DNA of 38,224 bases, taken from assembly GCA_027314765.1 (NCBI GenBank), contig DAHVAF010000242.1, forward strand, positions 1-38,224, written 5' to 3'. Origin of the DNA: Clostridia bacterium. Its GTDB lineage: Bacteria > Bacillota > Sulfobacillia > RBS10-35 > JAJYVM01. The translations under genes and the position numbers were made by a program. Shown piece by piece: positions 19,638-27,321 of the stretch. The notes beneath the pieces are model-generated. The model did no database searches. It had not been told where the DNA came from and saw only the letters and a list, made by a program, of their open reading frames with translations. Each line of letters starts with the position of its first letter. Within the stretch, counting starts at the first letter, position 1.

Positions 19638-20513
19638 TCAGGCGCGTGTCGGTTTCTGTTGGGGGCGGCGCGTCCAGCGGGCGCGGGCCAGGCGGCGGCA
19701 GGACTCCCAGAGGTTGCCGACGAGCAGGCCGCCCGGAAGGAACCAGAGGGCGTTGAGGCCGAGGAAGGCGGCGCAGCTGCCGGCCGCCACGACGAGGGCG
19801 TACAGGTACTGGTGGCGCGCCTGGGCGGGGGAGGACGGCGGGTCGGTGAGCATGATGGTGGCGAAGAAGAGCAGCATCTGGATGTCGGGGGCGCGGAAGA
19901 TCTCGGCCACCTGGGCGGCGTCGCCGCGGAAGGCCGCGACGGTGTAGACGAGCAGGCTGGCGCCGAGGAAGGTGAGCGCCATGGGGAGCTTACCCACCTT
20001 CGAGGCGACGTAGAGGCCGACGGCGGCGAGGCCCAGGAACCACACGGGGGAGAGGTCGGGCAGGGCGCCCCACCAGCTCTGCTCGCTGTGAAACAGCAGG
20101 GCCGAGGCGACCAGGCCGAAGGCGGCCGGGTTGAAGACGTTGCTCCAACGGGTGCGCAGTGCGTACTTCGAGAGGATCGCCACCACAGCCGTCAGAGCCG
20201 GGATGATCCACGGCTGGCGGGGCGCGAGGATCATGCCGACGATGACGCCGGTGAGAAGGCCCCCGTCGGGGAAGGCCCAGCGGTCGTGCGCCACCCAGCC
20301 CATGACCCAGTCGGCGGCCACAGCCGTCACGGCCGCGATCACGACGGTGGCGAAGGCGGCGCTGCCGTCCCTGACCACGGAGGCCGTGATGGCCAGCAGC
20401 AGGAGGCCGATGAGCGCGATCCCCTTGGGCGCGCGGACGAAGCTGGCGAGGCGCCGGGCCGGCGAGCCCGGGCGCGCGCGGCGGGTTGGGCGCTCCTCGG
20501 TGGAGAGGGTCAC
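19638..20513 (-). CDS. RnfD/NqrB-like multi-pass membrane protein
   Basis: GTG start 20513 overlapping apbE stop; polytopic; WVAHDRWAFPDGGLLTGVIVGMILAP, LRTRWSNVFNPAAFGLVAS resemble the RnfD/NqrB family. Confidence 0.72.
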   Translation of the reverse strand: MTLSTEERPTRRARPGSPARRLASFVRAPKGIALIGLLLLAITASVVRDGSAAFATVVIAAVTAVAADWVMGWVAHDRWAFPDGGLLTGVIVGMILAPRQPWIIPALTAVVAILSKYALRTRWSNVFNPAAFGLVASALLFHSEQSWWGALPDLSPVWFLGLAAVGLYVASKVGKLPMALTFLGASLLVYTVAAFRGDAAQVAEIFRAPDIQMLLFFATIMLTDPPSSPAQARHQYLYALVVAAGSCAAFLGLNALWFLPGGLLVGNLWESCRRLARARWTRRPQQKPTRA

Positions 20514-22147
20514 GATACCCGCCGCCTCCTCAGGCCGGGAGTGGTATGGATCTGCAGGTCGGCGCCGACGATGAGGCCGTCCGCCCGCTGGCGCCGCAGC
20601 CAGCGCAGCCCGGCGGTGGGGCCCAGGACGAACGCCGCCGTGGCCAGGGCGTCCGCCAGCATCGCCGAGGGCGCCAGCACCGTGCAGGCCGTGGCGGCTT
20701 CGGCGGAGCGGGCGCCCCGCGGATCGAGGATGTGGTGGCCGCCGTCGGCGGTTGGGCGGGCATAGTCCCCCGAGGTGCAGACCGCGGCCCCGGAGACCGC
20801 AAGCACGGCGCAGTAGGCGTCGTGAGCGCGGGGGTGGCGGATTCCCACCCGCCACGGCTGGCCGTCGGCGTTGCGGCCGGCGGCGAAGAGGTCGCCACCG
20901 GCCTCGACCAGGAAGTCGGGGTGGGCGGCCGCCAACTCGCGCGCGGCCAGGTCGATCGCCATGCCCTTGGCGACGGCGCCCAGGTCGAGCAGAAGCGGGC
21001 GGCGCAGGGTGACGGCGGACGCCTGGCGGTCAAGCGCGATGTCGCGCCAGGTCGGGTCCGGGGCTGGGGAGGAGGAGGCGGGGAGCGCCTGCTCTCCAGC
21101 CAGGACCTGCGCCACGAGGAGCTGGGCCGCCATGGCGACGGTCTCATCGCCCGAATCGGCACCGGATGTCGCGGCGCGTCGTTCAGCCGCGTGCGGCCGT
21201 TCGCTGCCGGGCGCCCGCCAGGGCTCGGCGCGGCCCGTCCGGTAGTTGCGGACCAGGCCACGCGCCTGCTGACGCGCGCCGATCGTGGGGTCGAAGGCGC
21301 CGCCGCTCCGCTCGGCCACGGCGCACGCGAAGGCCACGGCCTCGAAGAGGAGCGGGCTGACGGACACCGGCTCGCCGGGCGGGCGGTCGGCCAGCCGGCG
21401 CAACTCACTTGTGGGGTCGAAGCGGCTGCACCGCGCCTCGACCTCGGCGAACCAGGCGAAGGCCCGGTCCGCGGCGGCGGCGCAGCCCGGGTGGCCGGAC
21501 GGCGCCACGATGGCGATGGTCACAGGCGTGTCCATGTAGGCGCGGGTCGTGCGGAAGAGCTCGGGCCCGGTGGGCGCACCGCGATCGGCAGGGTCGCCTT
21601 TCGGGTCTGCAGGCTCAGTCCCTGCGGTGACCGGCGACTGCGCGCGGCTGCTGCGGGGGAGGGCATGCTGTCGTGCGCCCCCGTCCGCAGCGGGTGCGTC
21701 AGGCCCGGACGGACCATCGCCAGGGGTGGCGCGAATCGGCCCGCCCCCGTCTCCAGGCATGGTGCGGGGCCCTGCGCCCCTATCGTCAAGGCCAGTGCAG
21801 GTCCCTGCCGGACTGTCGTCCGGGATCACGCGCGGCCGGGCGCCTCCGTGGCCAAGGACGGCGTGGGCTCCTGGCCGATCGTCGCCCGGGATGGCACGCG
21901 CCCGCGCGCTCGCGGGACCGCGGATGGCGTCAGAGGGCGCCGGGTCTTCCCGAGCGATCGCGCGAGGCCGTGCGCCCCTGTCGTCAAGGACGGCGCCAGG
22001 GCGCGCAGGGCCGTCGCCCGGGATGGCAGGCGCCCGGGCGCTCTCCTGGTCAGGGATGGCGCAGGGCTGCGTCTGCCCCAAGCCACGGCTGGGGCCAAGC
22101 CGCACCTCCCCGTCGCCACGGATGGCGCCAGGCCCCTGCGGACGCAT
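20510..22147 (-). CDS. apbE: FAD:protein FMN transferase (ApbE family) with repetitive N-terminal extension
   Basis: Catalytic part from MDTPVTIAIVAPSG: FAWFAEVEARCSRFDPTSELRRL, LDLGAVAKGMAIDLAA, FLVEAGGDLFAAG, HILDPRG. ORF start ATG 22147 overlaps the FMN_bind stop (TGATG). Confidence 0.85.
   Translation of the reverse strand: MRPQGPGAIRGDGEVRLGPSRGLGQTQPCAIPDQESARAPAIPGDGPARPGAVLDDRGARPRAIAREDPAPSDAIRGPASARARAIPGDDRPGAHAVLGHGGARPRVIPDDSPAGTCTGLDDRGAGPRTMPGDGGGPIRATPGDGPSGPDAPAADGGARQHALPRSSRAQSPVTAGTEPADPKGDPADRGAPTGPELFRTTRAYMDTPVTIAIVAPSGHPGCAAAADRAFAWFAEVEARCSRFDPTSELRRLADRPPGEPVSVSPLLFEAVAFACAVAERSGGAFDPTIGARQQARGLVRNYRTGRAEPWRAPGSERPHAAERRAATSGADSGDETVAMAAQLLVAQVLAGEQALPASSSPAPDPTWRDIALDRQASAVTLRRPLLLDLGAVAKGMAIDLAARELAAAHPDFLVEAGGDLFAAGRNADGQPWRVGIRHPRAHDAYCAVLAVSGAAVCTSGDYARPTADGGHHILDPRGARSAEAATACTVLAPSAMLADALATAAFVLGPTAGLRWLRRQRADGLIVGADLQIHTTPGLRRRRVS
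21653..22147 (-). repeat. About 15 degenerate 33-bp (11-aa) tandem repeats at the start of the apbE ORF
   Basis: In frame: MRPQGPGAIRG DGEVRLGPSRG LGQTQPCAIPD QESARAPAIPG DGPARPGAVLD DRGARPRAIAR EDPAPSDAIRG PASARARAIPG DDRPGAHAVLG HGGARPRVIPD DSPAGTCTGLD DRGAGPRTMPG DGGGPIRATPG DGPSGPDAPAA DGGARQHALPR; DNA 'GGATGGC'-like core recurs at about 21855, 21888, 21921, 21954, 21987, 22020, 22053, 22086, 22119. Confidence 0.92.
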
Positions 22148-23016
22148 CAGCCCTTCGCCGCCTGCGCCGCGCCCAGCGCCTGCTGCACTGCGCCCAGGAA
22201 GGCCAGGCTGCTGTCCGTAGCGCCGGAAACGGTGTCGACCTGAAGGCTCTGGGCCGCAAGGACCTCGCCCGGCATCGGCGATACGTCCGCGCAGGGATAG
22301 TGGGTCGTACAGCCCGTAACTACTATGGACGTCATCTTCCCGCCCTTGACGGTCAGCGCGACGGAGACCGAGCCGTGACGGCTCCAGCCGGTGCCGGAGT
22401 ATACACCGTCCTTATACGGACTCGATGCGGCGGCCGCCGCCGCGGCCGGCTGACCCTGCGACGACGGGTTGGTCGCCGGGCTGGTCGTCGCGCCGGCGGC
22501 CTGGCCTTGTCCCTGGGCCTGCGCGCCCGCGCCCGGAGCTGCCTGCTGCCCTGACGCCGGATTCGATCCCGGCGGGCACTGCGTCTGTGTCTGCGCCCGT
22601 GTCGCGGGGAAATAGCCGGCGGACCGCCCACCCTCCTGCTCCCGGTAACGGCCCCGGCGCCCGTCATCGTCGCCACGGCCCTCGCCGTCGCGATAGGTGG
22701 CCACGGGCGGCGGGATCACGATGGCGGAGGTGCCCGACGCTGTGCAATTCGCCGCGCCGGATACGCCGGACACCCCGGGATTGCTTGCAGCGCTTGCGCC
22801 ACCGCCCGTGGCCGCGCCGCCGGCTGTCGCCGGGGCGCCGGTCCCGCTCGTGGCGCCTGTCGCCGCGCTCGGGGACAGCTGGGCGGGCGAGGTCTGCCAC
22901 AGGTCGGCCGCCGCCTGGGTCCGCGCGTAGCCGGCGACGTACACGGCGAAGATCGCGGCCCCGCTGAGGACCATCAGCGTTTTCGACGGCCGGCGCCCTC
23001 CTGCCTGAGTGCCCAC
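22147..23016 (-). CDS. Membrane-anchored FMN_bind domain protein (covalent FMN carrier)
   Basis: N-terminal hydrophobic segment TLMVLSGAAIFAVYVAGY, low-complexity linker, C-terminal FMN_bind with YKDGVYSGTGWSRHGSVSVALTVKGGKMTSIVV and flavinylation motif VSGATDSS. Confidence 0.87.
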   Translation of the reverse strand: MGTQAGGRRPSKTLMVLSGAAIFAVYVAGYARTQAAADLWQTSPAQLSPSAATGATSGTGAPATAGGAATGGGASAASNPGVSGVSGAANCTASGTSAIVIPPPVATYRDGEGRGDDDGRRGRYREQEGGRSAGYFPATRAQTQTQCPPGSNPASGQQAAPGAGAQAQGQGQAAGATTSPATNPSSQGQPAAAAAAASSPYKDGVYSGTGWSRHGSVSVALTVKGGKMTSIVVTGCTTHYPCADVSPMPGEVLAAQSLQVDTVSGATDSSLAFLGAVQQALGAAQAAKG

Positions 23017-23154
23017 GTCGTCCCAGAACCTCCCCAGCGCAGCCTACCCCGGCGCGCTTGGAATCGGCTGAGGCAAGCGCCCGACGCTGCGCCAACGCGC
23101 GGAGAGTCGGACGCTCAGGATCAATTGTCGGCGACGCTGATCAGAATTCGATGA

Positions 23155-23176
23155 AGCCCCCGCAGGGGTGGGGGCC
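23155..23176 (-). terminator. Possible terminator after the polysaccharide deacetylase gene
   Basis: Minus strand GGCCCCC...GGGGGCTT hairpin (6-7 bp). Confidence 0.35.
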
Positions 23177-23189
23177 GCGGGTCAGGGGC

Positions 23190-24182
23190 TCAGCGCGGGG
23201 TGCCGGCCCACGGGTTGGCGGAGAGCAGATCGCTGACGCTGAGGATCCGCAGTCCCTTGTCGCGAATGGCGCGGATCATGGCGGGCAGCGCCTGGACGGT
23301 CACCGCCGTCGGGTGCATCAGCACGATGTCGCCAGCTTGGGCCCGGCCGGCCGTCCGCTCCAGCAACCTGTAGACGGGAGGGTTCTGCCAGTCGATGGTG
23401 TCTCGCGACCACAGGACAAGGGTGTGTCCTGTCGCGGCCACGGCGGCCAGCACGGCCGCGTTGAAGTCGCCCTTGTGCGGCGAGAAGAGCACCGGCCTTC
23501 GGCCGGTCAGCGCCTCGATCGCCGCATCGGCGCGCCGGATGGAGCCCTCGGCGGCCGCCTCGCCGATGCCGGCCCAGCTGTGGTCGGTGTACCCGTGGTT
23601 GCAGAAGTCGAAGCCGTCGGCGGCCATCTGCCGGACCAGGTCGCCGTGGCTCTGCGCCCAGGACCCCACGAGGCAGAAGGTCGCCGGCGCCTGGGCGGCG
23701 TGCAGCTCGCTCAGCAGGCTCGGGACGTACGGATCCCCCCAGGCGATGTTGATGAGGAACGCGACGGCCTGCTTGCCCGGGTTGCCCCTGTAGACCGGGC
23801 CTGACGGCAGGTCGGCCAGCTGGCGGGCCGCCGGCACCAGGCCCAGCACGGGCGCCACCCCGGTTCCGGCCGGGGCCGACAGCACGCGGTCGACCGTCGC
23901 CCCCACATCCACCGTGATGCCGTCCAGACCCGGCAGAAGGCCCTGAGTATCGGGGTCGACGCGGGCGTCCACAGGCGCCGTGACCGGATTCGCCGCGGCG
24001 AGGTAGGACCGCAGGTCGGCGACGGTCCAGCCCGTCACATCGACTCCGCCCAGCGTGACGCCGCTGGCCGCGGTCGGGCCGGCGGTCCGGCCGGCCGCGG
24101 GCGCCGGCTGCGCACGAAGCCATGTCAGCGCCACGGCCAAGACCGCCGCGGCGGCCAGGGCGGCGAGCCAGCCGCGTCGCAC
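23190..24182 (-). CDS. Polysaccharide deacetylase (NodB domain), exported
   Basis: Signal/anchor MRRGWLAALAAAAVLAVALTWL; VAFLINIAWGDPYVPSLLSELHAAQAPATFCLVGSWA, FCNHGYTDHSW (HxxxH), FSPHKGDFN, GDIVLMHPT. Confidence 0.88.
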   Translation of the reverse strand: MRRGWLAALAAAAVLAVALTWLRAQPAPAAGRTAGPTAASGVTLGGVDVTGWTVADLRSYLAAANPVTAPVDARVDPDTQGLLPGLDGITVDVGATVDRVLSAPAGTGVAPVLGLVPAARQLADLPSGPVYRGNPGKQAVAFLINIAWGDPYVPSLLSELHAAQAPATFCLVGSWAQSHGDLVRQMAADGFDFCNHGYTDHSWAGIGEAAAEGSIRRADAAIEALTGRRPVLFSPHKGDFNAAVLAAVAATGHTLVLWSRDTIDWQNPPVYRLLERTAGRAQAGDIVLMHPTAVTVQALPAMIRAIRDKGLRILSVSDLLSANPWAGTPR

Positions 24183-24301
24183 CCCGATCAGGCCCCCCGG
24201 TGAATTGCTATGCGCCGCCCGGGGAAGGCAGCCAGCGCCGGCTCCCTTCCCGTCGCGAACCCACGAGGGCCGCGCCCACGCGCTGTCGAAGGCCTTCGCC
24301 C

Positions 24302-24967
24302 ATGGCCACCGAGAAGGTCACGCTCCCGCGGGTGCCTGTCAAGAAGATCCTGGCGGCCCTCGCCGAGGCCCACCCCGATGCCCACACGGCGCTGGACTTC
24401 GAAAACCCGTTTCAGCTGCTCGTGGCGACAATGCTGTCGGCGCAGTGCACGGACAAGACGGTGAACGCCGTCACGCCGGCCCTCTTCGCCCGCTGCCCGA
24501 CGGCTGCCGCCATGGCGGCGCTGCCGGTCCCCGACCTCGGCGCCCTGATCCAGCGCTGTGGCCTCTGGCGCAGCAAGGCCCAGCACATCCACGACGCGTG
24601 CGCGATCCTGGAGACGGAGCATGGCGGCGAGGTGCCGGCCGACCACGCCGCGCTGGTCCGGCTGCCCGGCGTGGGGCGCAAGACGGCCAACGTGGTCGTG
24701 AGCAACGCCTTCGCGATCCCGGCCATCGCAGTCGACACCCACGTCTTCCGGGTGGCCAACCGCCTGGGCCTGGCCGCCGCGCGCACCCCCGAGGAGACCG
24801 AGCGCCAGCTGATGCGCCGCATCCCGCGCCGCGACTGGTCGCGCGCCCATCACTGGCTGATCTGGCACGGCCGCCAGGTCTGCATCGCCCGCAACCCGCG
24901 CTGCACCGCGTGCACCCTGCTGCCCTTCTGTCCCACGGGCCGCGCGCGCGTCCGCGCGGCCACCTGA
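24302..24967 (+). CDS. nth: Endonuclease III
   Basis: FQLLVATMLSAQCTDKTVN, LPGVGRKTANVVVSNAF, AVDTHVFRVANRLGL, and Cx6Cx2Cx5C cluster CIARNPRCTACTLLPFC. Confidence 0.95.
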   Translation: MATEKVTLPRVPVKKILAALAEAHPDAHTALDFENPFQLLVATMLSAQCTDKTVNAVTPALFARCPTAAAMAALPVPDLGALIQRCGLWRSKAQHIHDACAILETEHGGEVPADHAALVRLPGVGRKTANVVVSNAFAIPAIAVDTHVFRVANRLGLAAARTPEETERQLMRRIPRRDWSRAHHWLIWHGRQVCIARNPRCTACTLLPFCPTGRARVRAAT

Positions 24968-25036
24968 CCGCGCGCCTGCCGCCGCGGAACCGGGCGGGCC
25001 CATTCGCCGTCCAACGGCACGGGAGGTTCACCAAAG

Positions 25037-25786
25037 ATGGAATCGCGTCCAGGCCGGCTCTGGGTCCCAGCCCTCGGGCTGCTGCTGGTCGCGGGCCTGG
25101 TGGTCGTTGGGCTGCACGACGGGACGGCGGCCGCAGGCACCACCGCGGCCACAGCTCCGGGACCCGCCGCGCCCACGGTCACGGTCTCGGGCACCGGCAC
25201 CGCCAAGGTCACGCCCGACCAGGCCCAGGTCGACCTCGGCGTCACCGCCCAGGCCGCCACGGCCCAGCAGGCGCTCGCCGACGACAGCAGCAAGATGCAG
25301 GCCGTCGTGGCGGCGATCGAGGGCCAGGGCGTGGCGCAGACCGACCTGCAGACCACGGGGCTGAGCCTCACTCCGAACTACACGGGCGGCGGCCCGAGCT
25401 CGGCGCCCACGATCACGGGCTTTCAGGCCAGCAACAACGTCGACGTCACGCTGCACGACACGACCCAGGTCGGCGCCGTCATTGATGCGGCACTGGCCGC
25501 GGGCGCCAACCAGGTGGGCGGCGTGAGCTTCTCCACCTCACAGCCCCAGGCCGCCTACGCCGCAGCGTACAAGGCGGCCATGGCGGACGCCCAGGCGTCT
25601 GCGCAAGCGCTGGCCAGCGCCTCGGGCCTGCAGCTCGGCGCGATCCAGTCGATTTCGGCCAGCCAGGGCGGCGGCCCCATGCCCTTCGTGGCCGAGGCGG
25701 CGCCATCGGCGGTGGCGACCCCGGTCTTCGGCGGCCAGCAGACGGTCTCGGTGACCCTGCAGGTCGTCTACAACATCGGGGGCTGA
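25037..25786 (+). CDS. SIMPL domain (DUF541) exported protein
   Basis: N-terminal TM; TVTVSGTGTAKVTPDQAQVDLGVTAQAATAQQALADDSSKMQAVVAAIEGQGV; QTVSVTLQVVYNI. Confidence 0.88.
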   Translation: MESRPGRLWVPALGLLLVAGLVVVGLHDGTAAAGTTAATAPGPAAPTVTVSGTGTAKVTPDQAQVDLGVTAQAATAQQALADDSSKMQAVVAAIEGQGVAQTDLQTTGLSLTPNYTGGGPSSAPTITGFQASNNVDVTLHDTTQVGAVIDAALAAGANQVGGVSFSTSQPQAAYAAAYKAAMADAQASAQALASASGLQLGAIQSISASQGGGPMPFVAEAAPSAVATPVFGGQQTVSVTLQVVYNIGG

Positions 25787-25798
25787 TCGCGTGCGCGC

Positions 25799-27067
25799 CT
25801 ATGCATCACGCGTGGCCTGCGCCTTCCGTGGCTCAGCGGCGCGATTGCCCGCCAGCGGCTGGCTGAGCGGTATGGAGCGGGGTTCGGCGGGGGCGGGCCG
25901 CGGCGGCGCGGCCCGCCCCCGGGCCGGCACCAGCCGCGTCACCAGCTCGCGCAGGCCTCCGATCTCGTACGCGTGGTGCGCCTCCACCGCGTGCTTCAGG
26001 GCAAGGGCGGGTGCCCCGTAGACGGTGGCCGGCCCGACCTTGCCCACACCCTCATGGCGCCCGAGCGAGACCAGGATGCCCCGCAGGTGCGCCGCGAACG
26101 GCTGCAGCGGCTCGCCGCGCAGTTGCCGCAGCAGGTTCACCGCGGCGTGGCGCCCCTCGAGGATGGCCGCCTGAGCCGTGTTGGGCACCGGGCGCCCCGT
26201 CTCGGCGTCCGTGGGCGCGCTGCAGTCACCCGCCAGAAACAGGGCGGCCGCCGCAGGCGAGCGAAGCGTGGGGTCCGCCTTCGCCTGACCTCGCCGCGTG
26301 CAGGGGAGGCCGCTCTTGCCGACCAGGGGGTTGCCGCGGATCCCCCCGGCCCAGATCAAAAGGTCGAATGGAAGCGTCCGGCCGTCCTCCAGGACCAGCT
26401 GGCCGGCCTTCGCCGCGGTGATGCGCGCACCGGTGTGCACGGCCACGCGTTTGTCGCGCAGCGCGGCGTGGGCGGTGCGCACAAGGGTGGGGTCGAACCC
26501 GGGCATGATCTCCGGCCCGCCCTCCACCAGCGCCAGCTCGAAACGATGACGATAGCTGTCCGCCATCTCCGCCACCAGCTCGACCCCGGTCAGGCCGCCG
26601 CCGGCGACGATCACGCGCGCAGGGCCCGCCGCGGAGGCCAGCCGGTGGAGCCGCTCGCGCACGCGCCGGGCCGACGCCAGGCTGTCGAGCGCGAAGCTGT
26701 GCTCGCGCAGGCCCGGCAACCCGTAGTACTCGGGCTCGTAGCCGACGGCGAGCACCGCCGCCCGGCAGCGGAGGGTGCCCGCGCCGCGCAGGGTCACCTC
26801 CACCGATTCGTCGTCCGCCCGCACGGCTTCCACGGGCGCTACGACCAGGCGCGCCGGCGGGTGGACGATGTCGTGCAGGGGCACGCGCACGTGCGAGAGT
26901 GGCTCGCTGTCTCCCGCGATGGTGTGGATCTCCGTGACGAAGGTGTGGTACGGGTCCTTGTTGACCAGCACCACCTCCGCCTCACCGGGGCGCACGTGCT
27001 GGCGAAGCTCCGCAAATGCGGCCAGACCGGCGTAACCGGCACCGAGGACGGCGACCGCAGGCGCCAC
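25799..27067 (-). CDS. Type II NADH dehydrogenase / FAD-dependent pyridine nucleotide oxidoreductase
   Basis: VAVLGAGYAGLAAFAELRQ, VIVAGGGLTGVELVAEMAD, LIWAGGIRGNPL, LFLAGDCSA, VPNTAQAAILEG. Confidence 0.88.
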   Translation of the reverse strand: MAPAVAVLGAGYAGLAAFAELRQHVRPGEAEVVLVNKDPYHTFVTEIHTIAGDSEPLSHVRVPLHDIVHPPARLVVAPVEAVRADDESVEVTLRGAGTLRCRAAVLAVGYEPEYYGLPGLREHSFALDSLASARRVRERLHRLASAAGPARVIVAGGGLTGVELVAEMADSYRHRFELALVEGGPEIMPGFDPTLVRTAHAALRDKRVAVHTGARITAAKAGQLVLEDGRTLPFDLLIWAGGIRGNPLVGKSGLPCTRRGQAKADPTLRSPAAAALFLAGDCSAPTDAETGRPVPNTAQAAILEGRHAAVNLLRQLRGEPLQPFAAHLRGILVSLGRHEGVGKVGPATVYGAPALALKHAVEAHHAYEIGGLRELVTRLVPARGRAAPPRPAPAEPRSIPLSQPLAGNRAAEPRKAQATRDA

Positions 27068-27147
27068 GGGATCACAAGCCCCCTGGGCGTAGCGTGCGCC
27101 GCGGTGCGCCGGATCAGCCGCTATAGGGCTGAAGCCGGTGGACCGCG

Positions 27148-27248
27148 CAGAGGCGGCGCCGATCAGCCGTCCGCGGTAACAGGCGTGCCGCTCTGTGGCC
27201 GGAGCCGATCAAACCGACCCCAGAGACGGCGCCGATCCGCCGTCCGCG
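27148..27248. repeat. Imperfect 28-bp direct repeat in the NDH-2/M20 intergenic region
   Basis: CAGAGGCGGCGCCGATCAGCCGTCCGCG (27148-27175) and CAGAGACGGCGCCGATCCGCCGTCCGCG (27221-27248), two mismatches. Confidence 0.8.
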
Positions 27249-27321
27249 TCCATCATGCCAAGGGGGGCAGGCCCCGATCACGAGACTGGCGAAGCCGGAC
27301 GGCGGGGGGATTGGGGCCGCC

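Noticed and set aside
21653-22147. 33-bp periodic array considered as a CRISPR array
   Set aside because: Units are contiguous and diverged, with no repeat/spacer alternation, and no cas genes are in the window.
20486-22243. 585-aa plus-strand ORF opposite apbE, also showing 11-aa periodicity
   Set aside because: Any 33-bp repeat is periodic in all frames; the rest of this ORF is antisense to conserved ApbE motifs.
24122-24301. N-terminal extension of the nth ORF upstream of ATG 24302
   Set aside because: Arg/Pro-rich sequence overlapping the divergent deacetylase start region; Endo III homology begins just after MATEKVTLPRV.
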